Below the pieces are notes generated by a model. That model made no database searches. It was not told the origin of the DNA and saw only the letters and a list, made by a program, of their open reading frames with translations. Of a stretch of 64,000 nt of DNA, positions 54,712-62,841 are shown in pieces. The position numbers were made by a program, and so were the translations under genes. The stretch spans positions 1,178,001-1,242,000 of the forward strand of contig NZ_JAFMSX010000001.1 in the NCBI RefSeq assembly GCF_017916425.1, written 5' to 3'. This DNA is from Nocardioides sp. SYSU D00065 (GTDB lineage Bacteria > Actinomycetota > Actinomycetes > Propionibacteriales > Nocardioidaceae). Positions within the stretch are counted from its first letter, which is position 1, and each line of letters begins with the position of its first letter.

Positions 54712-57354
54712 TCAGCCGGAGGCGGGCGTCAGCACCAGCCGATCCTCGGCCGCGGCCTCGACCGCGCCGCGGGTCCAGGCCCAGGGCAGCGTGTCGCCCT
54801 CGACGTAGAGCTCGGTCTGGTCGGAGTAGTGCGCGGACGCGGGGTGCCCGGAGACGCCGGTGAGGTTGATCCACCGCGACTCGTCGAAGTCGGCCAGGGA
54901 GACCACCATGCGCATCGAGGGGGCGGCGGTGACCTCGTAGCCGTCGACGGCGTTCCACGAGGTGGCGTCCACGATCGCCGAGCCGCCGCCGACCTGCCAG
55001 CCGTCCCGGTTGAACAGCCGCTCCACGGGCGCGATCCCGGACTCCCCGAGCGTCGAGCTGTGGAGGTGCATCCGGTGCAGGTGGCCCCAGGTCCACAGCC
55101 GCGGGTCGCGGGCCTGGCGCCGGGTCATCTCGTCGCGCGCGGCGATCATCGCGGCGCGCAGGATGTCGTCGCGGGTCTCCACCTCGTCGGTCGTCGAGTC
55201 GTCCCACCACGGGCCGGCCGGCTCGGTCAGCATCCGGCTGACCACCAGGAACCAGCGGTCGCCGCCGTCGGGCCAGGTGCGGCGGCGCAGGTCGTCGTGG
55301 AAGGTCAGCTCGAGCAGGGTGCGCCAGACGACGTTGAAGTACGCCGCCGGCGCGCTGTCGACCGGCTGGGTGAAGTCCCAGCCGCGCAGCAGGTTCTGGG
55401 CGTTGCGGTAGTAGGGGGACGGCAGGTCCCGGATGTCGAGGAGGTAGGGCACGAGCGTCTCGGCCATCGGGTTGGTCGAGTCGAGCTGTACGTCGAGCAT
55501 CTCCTGCACCGACAGCTCGCCCTCGGCCTGCAGCGCCTCGCGGATCCGGGTGGAGCGGAAGCCGTAGTCCCAGTCGCGGGTGAGGAGGTAGGGGTAGTCC
55601 TCCCCGACCACCGCCTGGTTGGCGGTCGCGAGGAAGCCCTCCTCCGGGTCGAGCACGCTCGGCAGCCCGTCGAAGGGGATGTAGTCGCCCGTCCAGTCGT
55701 TGGCGCTGACCCAGCCCTCGACGGGCATCGTGCCGTCGTTGCCGGCGCGGCGGATGGGGATGCGGCCGGGTGCCTGGTAGCCGATGTGGCCCTCGCGGTC
55801 GGCGTAGACGAGGTTCTGCGCCGGTACGGCGAAGTCGGCCGCGGCCGCCCGGAACTCGTCCCAGTCCGAGGCCCGGTTGAGGCCGAGGATGGCGTCGGCG
55901 GTGGGAGCGGGGTCGAGCGCGGTCCACGCCAGCGCCACGGCGTAGCCGCTGCCCCGCTCGCCGGGCTCGTCGGTCGGGGCGTTGGCGCCGACCGTCGCGA
56001 ACTCCGACGACACGTCGCTGATCAGGGGTCCGTGCACGGTCTCGCGGACCCGCAGCTCGACGTCGTCGCCGCCGCGCACCCGGATCGTCTCGGTGCGGAC
56101 CTCCATCGGCTCCGAGCGGCCGTCGCGGACGTAGCGGTCGTCGCCGTCGGTCTGCTCGAGGAACAGGTCGCTCACGTCCGGGCCGAGGTTGGTGAACCCC
56201 CACGCGATGTCGGCGTTGTGCCCGATGATCACGCCGGGCACGCCGGAGAACGTGAAGCCGGAGGTGTCGAGGGTGCACTCGGCGCTCTGCTCGCGGCAGT
56301 GCAGTCCCATCTGCATCCAGATGCCGGGCTGGCTGATGCCCAGGTGCGGGTCGTTGGCCAGCAGCGGCATGCCGGTCGCGCTGTGCTCCCCGTCGACGAC
56401 CCACGAGTTGCTGCCGATGCCGCGTCCCTTGCCCACCAGCGACGGCATCGCGTCGAGGCTCTCCTGCACGCGCTCGAGGGCGTCCACGACCGCGGGCGGG
56501 TACGCGGGCCGGCGCGGGTTGCGGGTGGCGTTGCCGGTCGCGTTCTGCTCGAAGACGCCGTCCACCACGCCGCCGCCGGACACGATCGGCGGGTGGTCGT
56601 CGTAGGGATAGGCCGGCCACAGCGCGGCGATCTCCTCCGGCGTGTGGTCGAGCGAGAGCAGCACCCGGTCGACCTCGGCGTCCATGTTGCCGCGCAGGTC
56701 CCAGGCCATCGCCTTGAGCCACGCCAGCGAGTCGACCGGCTGCCACTCCTCGGGGGTGTAGTCGAGCCCGGTCAGGCCCAGGACGCTGTACTCCGCAGCG
56801 AGCTGGGAGGGGCTGCGCTCGCCGATGTAGGCGTTGACCCCCTCGGCGTACGACGTCAGCGCGTCGCGGGTCGCGGGCTGGAGCAGGGCCAGCTCCTGCT
56901 CCGCGACCCGCCGCCAGCCCATCGTCCGGATGAACCGGTCGGTCTCGAGCGTGTCCTCGCCGAAGATCTCCGAGAGCCGGCCGGCCGTGATGTGGCGCCG
57001 GACGTCCATCTCGAAGAACCGCTCCTGCGCGTGCACGTAGCCCTGGGCGAACATCAGGTCGGCGTCGGTGTCGGCGTAGACCTGCGGGATGCCGTGGTCG
57101 TCACGCAGCACCTCGACGGACGCGCTCAGCCCCGGCACCTCCACCTCGCCGTCGGTCTGCGGCAGCGGACGACGTACGACGACGACGGCCGCCGCGGCCA
57201 GGACGAGCAGCACGAGCACCAGGACCAGCGCCGTCCACGCGGCCCAGCGCACGCCCCGGGGGGCACGTCGGAAGGTGTGCCACCAGCCTCCGCGCCGGGC
57301 GGGGGCGTCCTCGGCGGCGGGGGTGTGCGCGGGTGTGACCGGCTGCTCGCTCAT
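54712..57354 (-). CDS. Penicillin-acylase-family Ntn-hydrolase
   Basis: An 880-residue exported or anchored Ntn-hydrolase precursor (S45 family), cut internally into two chains. A hydrophobic segment lies at about residues 42-62 (WTALVLVLVLLVLAAAAVVVV). The N-terminal chain starts VEVLRDDHGIPQVYADTDADLMFAQGYVHAQERFFEMD; the nucleophile Ser is S315 in GIGSNSWVV at the expected self-cleavage point, followed by NDPHLG. These enzymes hydrolyse amides such as beta-lactam side chains or acyl-homoserine lactones; the physiological substrate is unknown. An earlier start at 57366 is possible. It ends at repeat copy E. Confidence 0.9.
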   Translation of the reverse strand: MSEQPVTPAHTPAAEDAPARRGGWWHTFRRAPRGVRWAAWTALVLVLVLLVLAAAAVVVVRRPLPQTDGEVEVPGLSASVEVLRDDHGIPQVYADTDADLMFAQGYVHAQERFFEMDVRRHITAGRLSEIFGEDTLETDRFIRTMGWRRVAEQELALLQPATRDALTSYAEGVNAYIGERSPSQLAAEYSVLGLTGLDYTPEEWQPVDSLAWLKAMAWDLRGNMDAEVDRVLLSLDHTPEEIAALWPAYPYDDHPPIVSGGGVVDGVFEQNATGNATRNPRRPAYPPAVVDALERVQESLDAMPSLVGKGRGIGSNSWVVDGEHSATGMPLLANDPHLGISQPGIWMQMGLHCREQSAECTLDTSGFTFSGVPGVIIGHNADIAWGFTNLGPDVSDLFLEQTDGDDRYVRDGRSEPMEVRTETIRVRGGDDVELRVRETVHGPLISDVSSEFATVGANAPTDEPGERGSGYAVALAWTALDPAPTADAILGLNRASDWDEFRAAAADFAVPAQNLVYADREGHIGYQAPGRIPIRRAGNDGTMPVEGWVSANDWTGDYIPFDGLPSVLDPEEGFLATANQAVVGEDYPYLLTRDWDYGFRSTRIREALQAEGELSVQEMLDVQLDSTNPMAETLVPYLLDIRDLPSPYYRNAQNLLRGWDFTQPVDSAPAAYFNVVWRTLLELTFHDDLRRRTWPDGGDRWFLVVSRMLTEPAGPWWDDSTTDEVETRDDILRAAMIAARDEMTRRQARDPRLWTWGHLHRMHLHSSTLGESGIAPVERLFNRDGWQVGGGSAIVDATSWNAVDGYEVTAAPSMRMVVSLADFDESRWINLTGVSGHPASAHYSDQTELYVEGDTLPWAWTRGAVEAAAEDRLVLTPASG

Positions 57355-57457
57355 CGCGTCGACCATAGTGCCGTACCATTGGCAGTCGAAGGGCTTGAGT
57401 GCCAGCGCGTCGCGCCGGCCGGCCCGGCACCACGTCGGATCACCTCGAGGACCACAC

Positions 57458-57778
57458 ATGCCCACCTACCAGTACGCCTGCACGGAGTGCGGTCACGCCT
57501 TCGAGCAGTTCCAGAGCTTCAGCGAGGACGCGCTGACCACGTGCCCGGAGTGCCAGGGCCGGCTGCGCAAGCTGTTCAACGCCGTCGGCGTCGTCTTCAA
57601 GGGCTCGGGGTTCTACCGCACCGACAGCCGCTCGGGGTCGTCCGGCTCCGATGGGTCCGGATCCTCGTCCGGGTCCTCGTCCGGGTCCTCCGACGCCTCG
57701 TCCGGCAGTGGCTCGACCAAGGCCGCGTCGAGCGCGGCGACGTCCTCGGCCTCCTCGACCGCCTCGTCGTCCGACTGA
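57458..57778 (+). CDS. FmdB-type zinc-ribbon protein
   Basis: A 106-residue protein. The start PTYQYACTECGHAFEQFQSFSEDALTTCPECQGRLRKLF contains the CxxC...CxxC zinc ribbon of the FmdB (CxxC_CXXC_SSSS) family, as in M. tuberculosis Rv0991c. The last 50 residues are Ser/Gly-rich, as the family name SSSS suggests. In mycobacteria the homologue is linked to proteostasis (redox-responsive chaperone). GAGG lies 8 nt before the ATG. Confidence 0.9.
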   Translation: MPTYQYACTECGHAFEQFQSFSEDALTTCPECQGRLRKLFNAVGVVFKGSGFYRTDSRSGSSGSDGSGSSSGSSSGSSDASSGSGSTKAASSAATSSASSTASSSD

Positions 57779-57827
57779 GCGCCCGCCGCCCTGTGGAGAG
57801 GCCGAGCGCGGGCACGCCGTACGCCTC

Positions 57828-57833
57828 TAGCGT
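57828..57833 (+). promoter_or_regulatory. -10 box of the SAF gene, leaderless type
   Basis: TAGCGT followed by 6 nt and the ATG at 57840. A GGAGG occupies the spacer, so a very short leader is also possible. Confidence 0.4.
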
Positions 57834-57839
57834 CGGAGG

Positions 57840-58472
57840 ATGCTCCCGGGACTCCCACCGATGCGGCGCAGGCTGCGCGCCGTACGCCACCAGCTGCGGC
57901 GCCGCCGCCGGCTGATCGCCGCGACCCTCGCAGCGCTCGCCACGCTCAGCGCGCTGCGGACGCTCGCGCCGCCACCGGCGGAGACGACCGACGTCCTCGT
58001 CGCCACCCGCGACCTCCCGTCGGGCACCGTCCTGGGCGACGACGACCTCGCGCTGCGGGCGTACCCCGCCGACCTCGCCCCGCCCGGCGCGGCGACCTCC
58101 GCCGCCGGCCGGGTGCTCGCCGGCCCGATCGCCAGCGGCGAGGTGGTCACCGACGTGCGGGTCGTGGGTCCCGGGCTGGCCCGCGCCGAGCCTCACGAGA
58201 CGGTCCTGCCGGTGCGGCTGCCCGACGCGGGCATGGCGACGCTGCTGCGACCGGGCGACGAGGTGGACCTGCTCGCCACCGACCCGGGGACGGGCACCTC
58301 GACGGTGGTGGCTCGCGACGTCACGGTCCTCGCGACGCCGAGCGGTGTCGGCGACGGACCGACGGGCGCGCAGGGCGGCGCGCTGGTCGTCGTCGGGACC
58401 AGCGCCCCCGAAGCGATGGACCTCGCCGGAGCCGCGTTGACGCAGTTCCTGACGGTGTCGTGGAGCCGCTAG
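57840..58472 (+). CDS. SAF-domain (CpaB/RcpC-like) membrane protein
   Basis: A 210-residue protein with a basic start (many Arg), one hydrophobic segment near residues 26-42 and an SAF domain (about residues 51-110, VLVATRDLPSGTVLGDDDLALRAYP), followed by a beta-rich region with VLPVRLPDAGMATLLRPGDEVDLLAT that resembles CpaB/RcpC proteins of Flp pilus assembly. No other pilus genes are nearby, so a role in pili is not supported. A homologue near mscL and fmdB is seen in mycobacterial gene order, which suggests a housekeeping envelope role. Confidence 0.8.
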   Translation: MLPGLPPMRRRLRAVRHQLRRRRRLIAATLAALATLSALRTLAPPPAETTDVLVATRDLPSGTVLGDDDLALRAYPADLAPPGAATSAAGRVLAGPIASGEVVTDVRVVGPGLARAEPHETVLPVRLPDAGMATLLRPGDEVDLLATDPGTGTSTVVARDVTVLATPSGVGDGPTGAQGGALVVVGTSAPEAMDLAGAALTQFLTVSWSR

Positions 58473-58523
58473 CGTGACGGGGTCCGTCTGCACGTCCGGC
58501 CCCGACCTCACCAGGAGCTGACC

Positions 58524-58895
58524 ATGAGCGGTTTCAAGAACTTCATCCTCCGCGGCAACCTCGTCGAGCTCGCCGTGGCAGTCATCATGGGCACGGCGTT
58601 CGCCGCGGTCGTCACGACCTTCACCGGCATGCTGCTCTCCGCCATCGCCCGGGCCACGGGCGGTGCGCAGCCCAACTTCGACGACTACGCTCCCGGCGGC
58701 ATCGAGGTCGGCCCGTTCCTCACCTCGCTCGTCGCCTTCCTGATCCTGGCGGCGGTCATCTACTTCTTCGTGGTGCTGCCCTACACCAAGGCCAAGGACC
58801 GCTACTTCCCCACCGAGACGCCCGGCACCCCGGCCGACGTGGCTCTGCTCGAGGAGATCCGCGATCTGCTCAAGGCGCGCAACGGCGACGTCTGA
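58524..58895 (+). CDS. mscL: Large-conductance mechanosensitive channel MscL
   Basis: A 123-residue channel subunit that opens under membrane stretch to release solutes during osmotic downshock. GFKNFILRGNLVELAVAVIMGTAFAAVVTTF is the S1/TM1 signature with the pore-lining residues, TM2 (LTSLVAFLILAAVIYFFVVLPYTK) follows and the C-terminal helix (VALLEEIRDLLKAR) ends it. AGGAG lies 6 nt upstream. Length is slightly below E. coli MscL, as in other actinobacteria. Confidence 0.95.
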   Translation: MSGFKNFILRGNLVELAVAVIMGTAFAAVVTTFTGMLLSAIARATGGAQPNFDDYAPGGIEVGPFLTSLVAFLILAAVIYFFVVLPYTKAKDRYFPTETPGTPADVALLEEIRDLLKARNGDV

Positions 58896-58917
58896 GCGGG
58901 TGCTCCGGTCGCGGCGG

Positions 58918-59106
58918 TCAGCCGTGGTGCGGCGGCACCTGCTCGCGGTACCAGTCGTCACCCTTGCCCGAGGTGTCCTCGCGCGGGTCACGGTCGTCGC
59001 TGGTCTGCTCGGGCGTCGCGTCGCCGAAGACCGAGGCGAGACGCCGCCGACGCTGCCACTCCGGGTCGGTCCCGGCGTGGTCGGAGCCGCCCGCCACGGG
59101 GCTCAT
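58918..59106 (-). CDS. Small hypothetical protein next to the LCP gene
   Basis: A 62-residue hydrophilic protein ending DDWYREQVPPHHG, a tail I recall from short actinobacterial proteins found beside LytR-CpsA-Psr genes. No domain is known. Its start overlaps the LCP stop by 4 bp, so it is translationally coupled to it. The first residues (SPVAGGSDHAGTDPEWQRRRR) contain a short basic patch. Confidence 0.6.
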   Translation of the reverse strand: MSPVAGGSDHAGTDPEWQRRRRLASVFGDATPEQTSDDRDPREDTSGKGDDWYREQVPPHHG

Positions 59107-60401
59107 GCGCAGATGCCCGGGACCGGCTCGGGCTCCGTCGTCACCGGGGCGCTCGGCGTGGTGCTGGGTGCGTCGGTGGGGCTCTCGGTGGCGGTCTCCG
59201 ACTCGGTGTCGGGAGGGGTCACGGGGGTCTCCGAGGCGGTCTCCGAGGTCTCGGTGCCGGGCGTCTCGCTCTCCCCCGCGCTCGGCGTCTCGGTCGTCGA
59301 GGCGCCCGGAGGCCCCTCGGCGCTGACGGAGGTGCCACCGATCAGCTTGGCCGGGAGCTCCTTGTCCTGCTGGAGGAGCTCCCAGATCCGGGTGGCGTCC
59401 TCGGTCCAGTAGACCTTGCCCCAGAACTCGGACTCGCGGTCGTAGTACTCGGTCGGCAACGTGACGAACCGGATCTTGTCGAGGCCGATGCCCTGCAGCT
59501 GCATGGCGACCTTGCCCAGTCGGGTGACCGAGGCGAACTCCTCATCGGTGGTCAGGGACTCGGTCGCGGCGTCGAGGAACCGCACGACCCTGTCGAGCCG
59601 GGTGAGCGTCCCGGCTGACATCACCTCGCGCACGAGCGCGCCGATGAACTCCTGCTGGCGGCGGATCCGGGAGATGTCGTTCTGCTGGATCACCTCACCG
59701 ACGTAGCGGGCGCGCACGTAGTCGAGCGCCTCGTCGCCATCGAGGACGGACGGGTCGCCCTTCGGCACGAAGATCTGGTGCTCCCTGTCGACGATGTCCT
59801 CGGGCACGCAGACCGGCACCCCGCCGACGGCGTCGACCATGTCGCCGAAGCTCGCGAAGTCCACCACCACGAAGTGCTCGACCCTGATGCCGGTGTTGTG
59901 CTCCACCTGGGCGAGGGTGCACACCGGGCCACCGAGGCCGTAGGCGGCGTTCCACATCACGTCAGTCGCTGCAGGAGCGTCGCAACCGTCCTCGGGGCGC
60001 TCAACGATGGAGTCGCGCGGGATCGAGACGGCGTACGCCCTGCTGCGATCGGCCGAGAGGTGCACCAGGATCGTGGTGTCCGAACCGCCGCCGCCCTCCT
60101 GATCGATTCCGCAGCCCTCGCAGTCGCGGGAGTCGGACCCCATCACGAGGATGTCGAGCGGCTCGCCGTTGCCCTTGTAGACCTCCTCGGGACGGTCGCC
60201 GAGCGCGTCGAGCGAGACTCCGTCGATGTTGCCGTTGAGGTGGCGGATCAGGTACACGGTGCCGAGACCGGTGATCAGGGCGAGCACCACCGCGCTGATG
60301 AGGATGACGCGGCCGACGGTGTGCTTGCGGGGCGCCTTCCCCTTGCGCTTGGGCGCGCCAGCGGCCGCATCCGGGCGCGACTCATCGGACACGGGACTCA
60401 C
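59103..60401 (-). CDS. LytR-CpsA-Psr (LCP) cell-wall ligase
   Basis: A 432-residue membrane-anchored phosphotransferase that attaches wall polymers (arabinogalactan- or teichoic-acid-like) to peptidoglycan. A short cytoplasmic tail with KRKGKAPRKH and one hydrophobic segment (about residues 29-50) precede the LCP domain: LDILVMGSDSR, SDTTILVHLSADRSRAYAVSIPRDSIV, VDFASFGDMVDAVGGVPVCVPEDI and LDYVRARYVG contain the conserved Arg/Asp residues. The last 80 residues are Thr/Ser/Glu/Pro repeats, probably a disordered stalk, ending PGICA. It starts the operon with the 62-residue gene. Confidence 0.93.
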   Translation of the reverse strand: MSPVSDESRPDAAAGAPKRKGKAPRKHTVGRVILISAVVLALITGLGTVYLIRHLNGNIDGVSLDALGDRPEEVYKGNGEPLDILVMGSDSRDCEGCGIDQEGGGGSDTTILVHLSADRSRAYAVSIPRDSIVERPEDGCDAPAATDVMWNAAYGLGGPVCTLAQVEHNTGIRVEHFVVVDFASFGDMVDAVGGVPVCVPEDIVDREHQIFVPKGDPSVLDGDEALDYVRARYVGEVIQQNDISRIRRQQEFIGALVREVMSAGTLTRLDRVVRFLDAATESLTTDEEFASVTRLGKVAMQLQGIGLDKIRFVTLPTEYYDRESEFWGKVYWTEDATRIWELLQQDKELPAKLIGGTSVSAEGPPGASTTETPSAGESETPGTETSETASETPVTPPDTESETATESPTDAPSTTPSAPVTTEPEPVPGICA

Positions 60402-60511
60402 CTTCGACAGGGGGGCGGACTCGGCTCAACGGACCGAACCTACTTCACTCCGGCAAGAATCCGACTCCACCGGCGCCGAATGACGTCGCGGCGTGCGTAC
60501 GCCGGGACGCG

Positions 60512-60910
60512 TCAGGCACGTCGTGCGGCGAGCAGCCCGATGAACTCGTCGGCCATCTCGAGCTGACGGACGAGTCGGTCGCGTCGCTGCGCCGCGTCGT
60601 CCTCGATGTCCGCCAGCCGCTGCCGCGCCGCCGCGCGCTCGGTGTCCGCCAGGTCCGGGTCGTCGAGCACCTCGAGGTCGGACATCACGGCCTTCATCTC
60701 GTCGAGGCTGAACCCCAGGGGCTTCATCCGGCGAATCACCAGGATCTTGTCCACGTCGGAGTCGGTGTAGAGGCGGAACCCGCCTTCGGTGCGTCCGGAC
60801 GGCTGGAGGAGCCCGACCTCCTCCCAGTGCCGCAGGCTGCGCAGCGAGAGCTCGGTGCGGGCGGCGACCTCGCCGATGTGCATGACGGGACCGCCGGGTG
60901 CCTCGCCCAT
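60512..60910 (-). CDS. MerR-family regulator
   Basis: A 132-residue regulator. The winged HTH is HIGEVAARTELSLRSLRHWEEVGLLQPSGRTEGGFRLYTDSDVDKILVIRRMKPLGFSLDEM, followed by the long dimerisation coiled coil (RQRLADIEDDAAQRRDRLVRQLEM). No cysteine metal-binding motif is present. The ATG at 60910 has AGGAGG 6 nt upstream. It is divergent from a SulP transporter, and the perfect palindrome at 60943-60962 in the shared promoter region is its likely operator. It probably responds to a small molecule linked to the transporter. Confidence 0.92.
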   Translation of the reverse strand: MGEAPGGPVMHIGEVAARTELSLRSLRHWEEVGLLQPSGRTEGGFRLYTDSDVDKILVIRRMKPLGFSLDEMKAVMSDLEVLDDPDLADTERAAARQRLADIEDDAAQRRDRLVRQLEMADEFIGLLAARRA

Positions 60911-60942
60911 GGCTGCCTCCTGACGTCGTGCGGATGCCAACT

Positions 60943-60962
60943 CTACCCTTACGTAAGGGTAG
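60943..60962. promoter_or_regulatory. MerR operator, perfect 20-bp palindrome
   Basis: CTACCCTTACGTAAGGGTAG, a perfect palindrome in the merR-sulP intergenic region. Minus-strand TAGAGT (60940-60945, for merR) and plus-strand TAGGGT (60960-60965, for sulP) overlap its two ends and could be the -10 boxes, placing the operator over both promoters. Confidence 0.8.
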
Positions 60963-60994
60963 GGTTGGGCCACGTGCCTGCCGCTCTGGACCCT

Positions 60995-62488
60995 ATGGTC
61001 GCCGCCACCACCGAGCCGTCCGTCCGCGCCGCCCTCCGCTCGCCGCGGATGCTGCGCACCGAGGTGCTCGCCGGCCTCGTCGTCGCCCTCGCGCTCATCC
61101 CCGAGGCGATCTCGTTCTCGATCATCGCCGGTGTCGACCCGCGCGTCGGCCTGTTCGCGTCGTTCACCATGGCCGTGTCCATCGCCTTCCTCGGCGGCCG
61201 CCCGGCGATGATCTCGGCCGCGACCGGTGCCATCGCCCTGGTCATCGCGCCCGTCATGCGCGAGCACGGGATGGACCACCTCATCGCCACCGTCCTGCTC
61301 GGCGGCGTGATCCAGGTCGCCCTGGGGTTGCTGGGCGTGGCCCGGCTGATGCGGTTCATCCCCCGTCAGGTGATGGTCGGGTTCGTCAACGCGCTCGCGA
61401 TCCTCATCTTCCTCGCGCAGGTGCCCCACCTGGTCGACGTGCCGTGGCCGGTCTACCCGATGGTCGCCGCCGGCATCGCCGTCATCGTCGCCCTGCCCCG
61501 CGTCACGAACGTCGTCCCGGCGCCCTTGGTCGCTATCGTCGCCCTGACCGCCTTCACCCTCGTGGCGGCGCTCGACGTGCCCGACGTCGGCGACGAGGGC
61601 GAGCTGCCCGAGAGCCTCCCGTCGCTGTTCTTCCCCGACGTGCCGTTCACCCTCGACACGCTGCAGATCATCGCCCCGTACGCGCTCGCGATGGCGCTGG
61701 TCGGCCTGCTGGAGTCGCTGCTGACCGCCAAGCTGGTCGACGACATCACCGACACCCACTCCGACAAGACCCGCGAAGCCTGGGGCCAGGGCGCTGCCAA
61801 CCTCGTCACCGGGTTCTTCGGCGGCATGGGCGGCTGCGCGATGATCGGTCAGACGATGATCAACGTGAAGGTCTCCGGGGCCCGCACCCGGATCTCCACG
61901 TTCCTCGCCGGCGTGTTCCTGCTGGTCCTCGTCGTCGGGTTCGGCGAAGTCGTCGCCCTCATCCCGATGGCGGCGCTGGTCGCGGTGATGATCATGGTCT
62001 CGGTCGGCACCTTCGACTGGCACTCCGTCCGGCCGGCCACGCTGCGCCGGATGCCCAAGTCCGAGACGACCGTCATGGTCGCCACCGTCGTCGTCACCGT
62101 CCTCAGCCACAACCTCGCCATCGGCGTCGGCGTCGGCGTGCTGGTCGCGATGACCCTGTTCGCGCGACGGGTTGCGCACCTCACCGAGACGCACCGAGAG
62201 GTCGTCACGCACCATGACGGCACCACCTCGGCTGTCTACCGGGTCACCGGCGAGCTGTTCTTCGCCTCCAGCAACGACCTCTACACCCAGTTCGAGTACG
62301 CCGAGGACCCCGAGCACGTGGTCATCGACCTGTCGGCCTCCCACGTGTGGGACGCCTCCACCGTCGCCGCCCTCGACGCCATCACCACGAAGTACCACCG
62401 CAAGGGCAAGACGGTCGAGATCGTCGGCCTCAACCCCGCGAGCGCCGCACGTCACGAGCGCCTCAGCGGCTCCCTGCCCTCGCACTGA
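60995..62488 (+). CDS. SulP-family anion transporter with STAS domain
   Basis: A 497-residue inner-membrane transporter of the SLC26/SulP family (sulfate, bicarbonate or dicarboxylate). The membrane part, with about ten or more hydrophobic segments, contains the family start EVLAGLVVALALIPEAISFSIIAGVDPRVGLFAS. The STAS domain follows at about residues 395-497 (YRVTGELFFASSNDLYTQF, HVVIDLSASHVWDASTVAALDAI). The ATG at 60995 lacks a strong site; a GTG at 60974 is an alternative. It is divergent from merR. The ion carried cannot be assigned. Confidence 0.9.
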   Translation: MVAATTEPSVRAALRSPRMLRTEVLAGLVVALALIPEAISFSIIAGVDPRVGLFASFTMAVSIAFLGGRPAMISAATGAIALVIAPVMREHGMDHLIATVLLGGVIQVALGLLGVARLMRFIPRQVMVGFVNALAILIFLAQVPHLVDVPWPVYPMVAAGIAVIVALPRVTNVVPAPLVAIVALTAFTLVAALDVPDVGDEGELPESLPSLFFPDVPFTLDTLQIIAPYALAMALVGLLESLLTAKLVDDITDTHSDKTREAWGQGAANLVTGFFGGMGGCAMIGQTMINVKVSGARTRISTFLAGVFLLVLVVGFGEVVALIPMAALVAVMIMVSVGTFDWHSVRPATLRRMPKSETTVMVATVVVTVLSHNLAIGVGVGVLVAMTLFARRVAHLTETHREVVTHHDGTTSAVYRVTGELFFASSNDLYTQFEYAEDPEHVVIDLSASHVWDASTVAALDAITTKYHRKGKTVEIVGLNPASAARHERLSGSLPSH

Positions 62489-62545
62489 TGGGCGGCGTGG
62501 CGCGCCGTCGTGGCATCATGCTGCCCGCCGCCGTTGCGCGGCACC

Positions 62546-62621
62546 GCCCCAGTAGCTCAGTGGATAGAGCAGCCGCCTCCTAAGCGAAAGGTCGCAAGTT
62601 CGACTCTTGCCTGGGGCACCA
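62546..62621 (+). tRNA. tRNA-Arg (anticodon CCT)
   Basis: Acceptor GCCCCAG pairs with CTGGGGC and CCA is encoded (62619-62621). D-arm GCTC/GAGC and T-arm GCAAG/CTTGC are perfect. The anticodon loop is CTCCTAA (anticodon CCT, codon AGG). The anticodon stem GCCGC/GCGAA has only three pairs (C29-G41, G30-C40, C31-G39); positions 27-43 and 28-42 are mismatched (G-A and C-A). Confidence 0.9.
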
Positions 62622-62841
62622 GACACGCTCGGACGAGTCGCTCGACGCGCTGGCCGGCACGATCTCGTGGCCGTGGGTCGGCTCGGCGTCCGCGAACCCG
62701 CAGCCCGGCCGCTGACGCGAAGGGGGGACCGGCAGGCCCTGAATAACGTCGCGGATCTGCGCGACCGTTGGTCCACGCAGCACCGGAGCCGCACGGCGCC
62801 GCTGCTGCACACAGCCCTCGACGACCAACAGGAGCGACAGC

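Noticed and set aside
54634..57915. 1093-residue plus-strand reading frame opposite the penicillin-acylase gene
   Set aside because: Composition is Val/Arg/Gly/Asp-rich as expected for an antisense frame, and it has no domain; the minus strand encodes a full Ntn-hydrolase with S315.
57840..58472. Flp pilus (tad) assembly locus from the CpaB-like SAF protein
   Set aside because: No CpaA, CpaF or TadB/C genes are present in the window.
60911..62485. Long minus-strand frame over the SulP gene joined to MerR
   Set aside because: The MerR start at 60910 has AGGAGG 6 nt upstream; the upstream part is antisense of a clear SulP transporter and is low-complexity.
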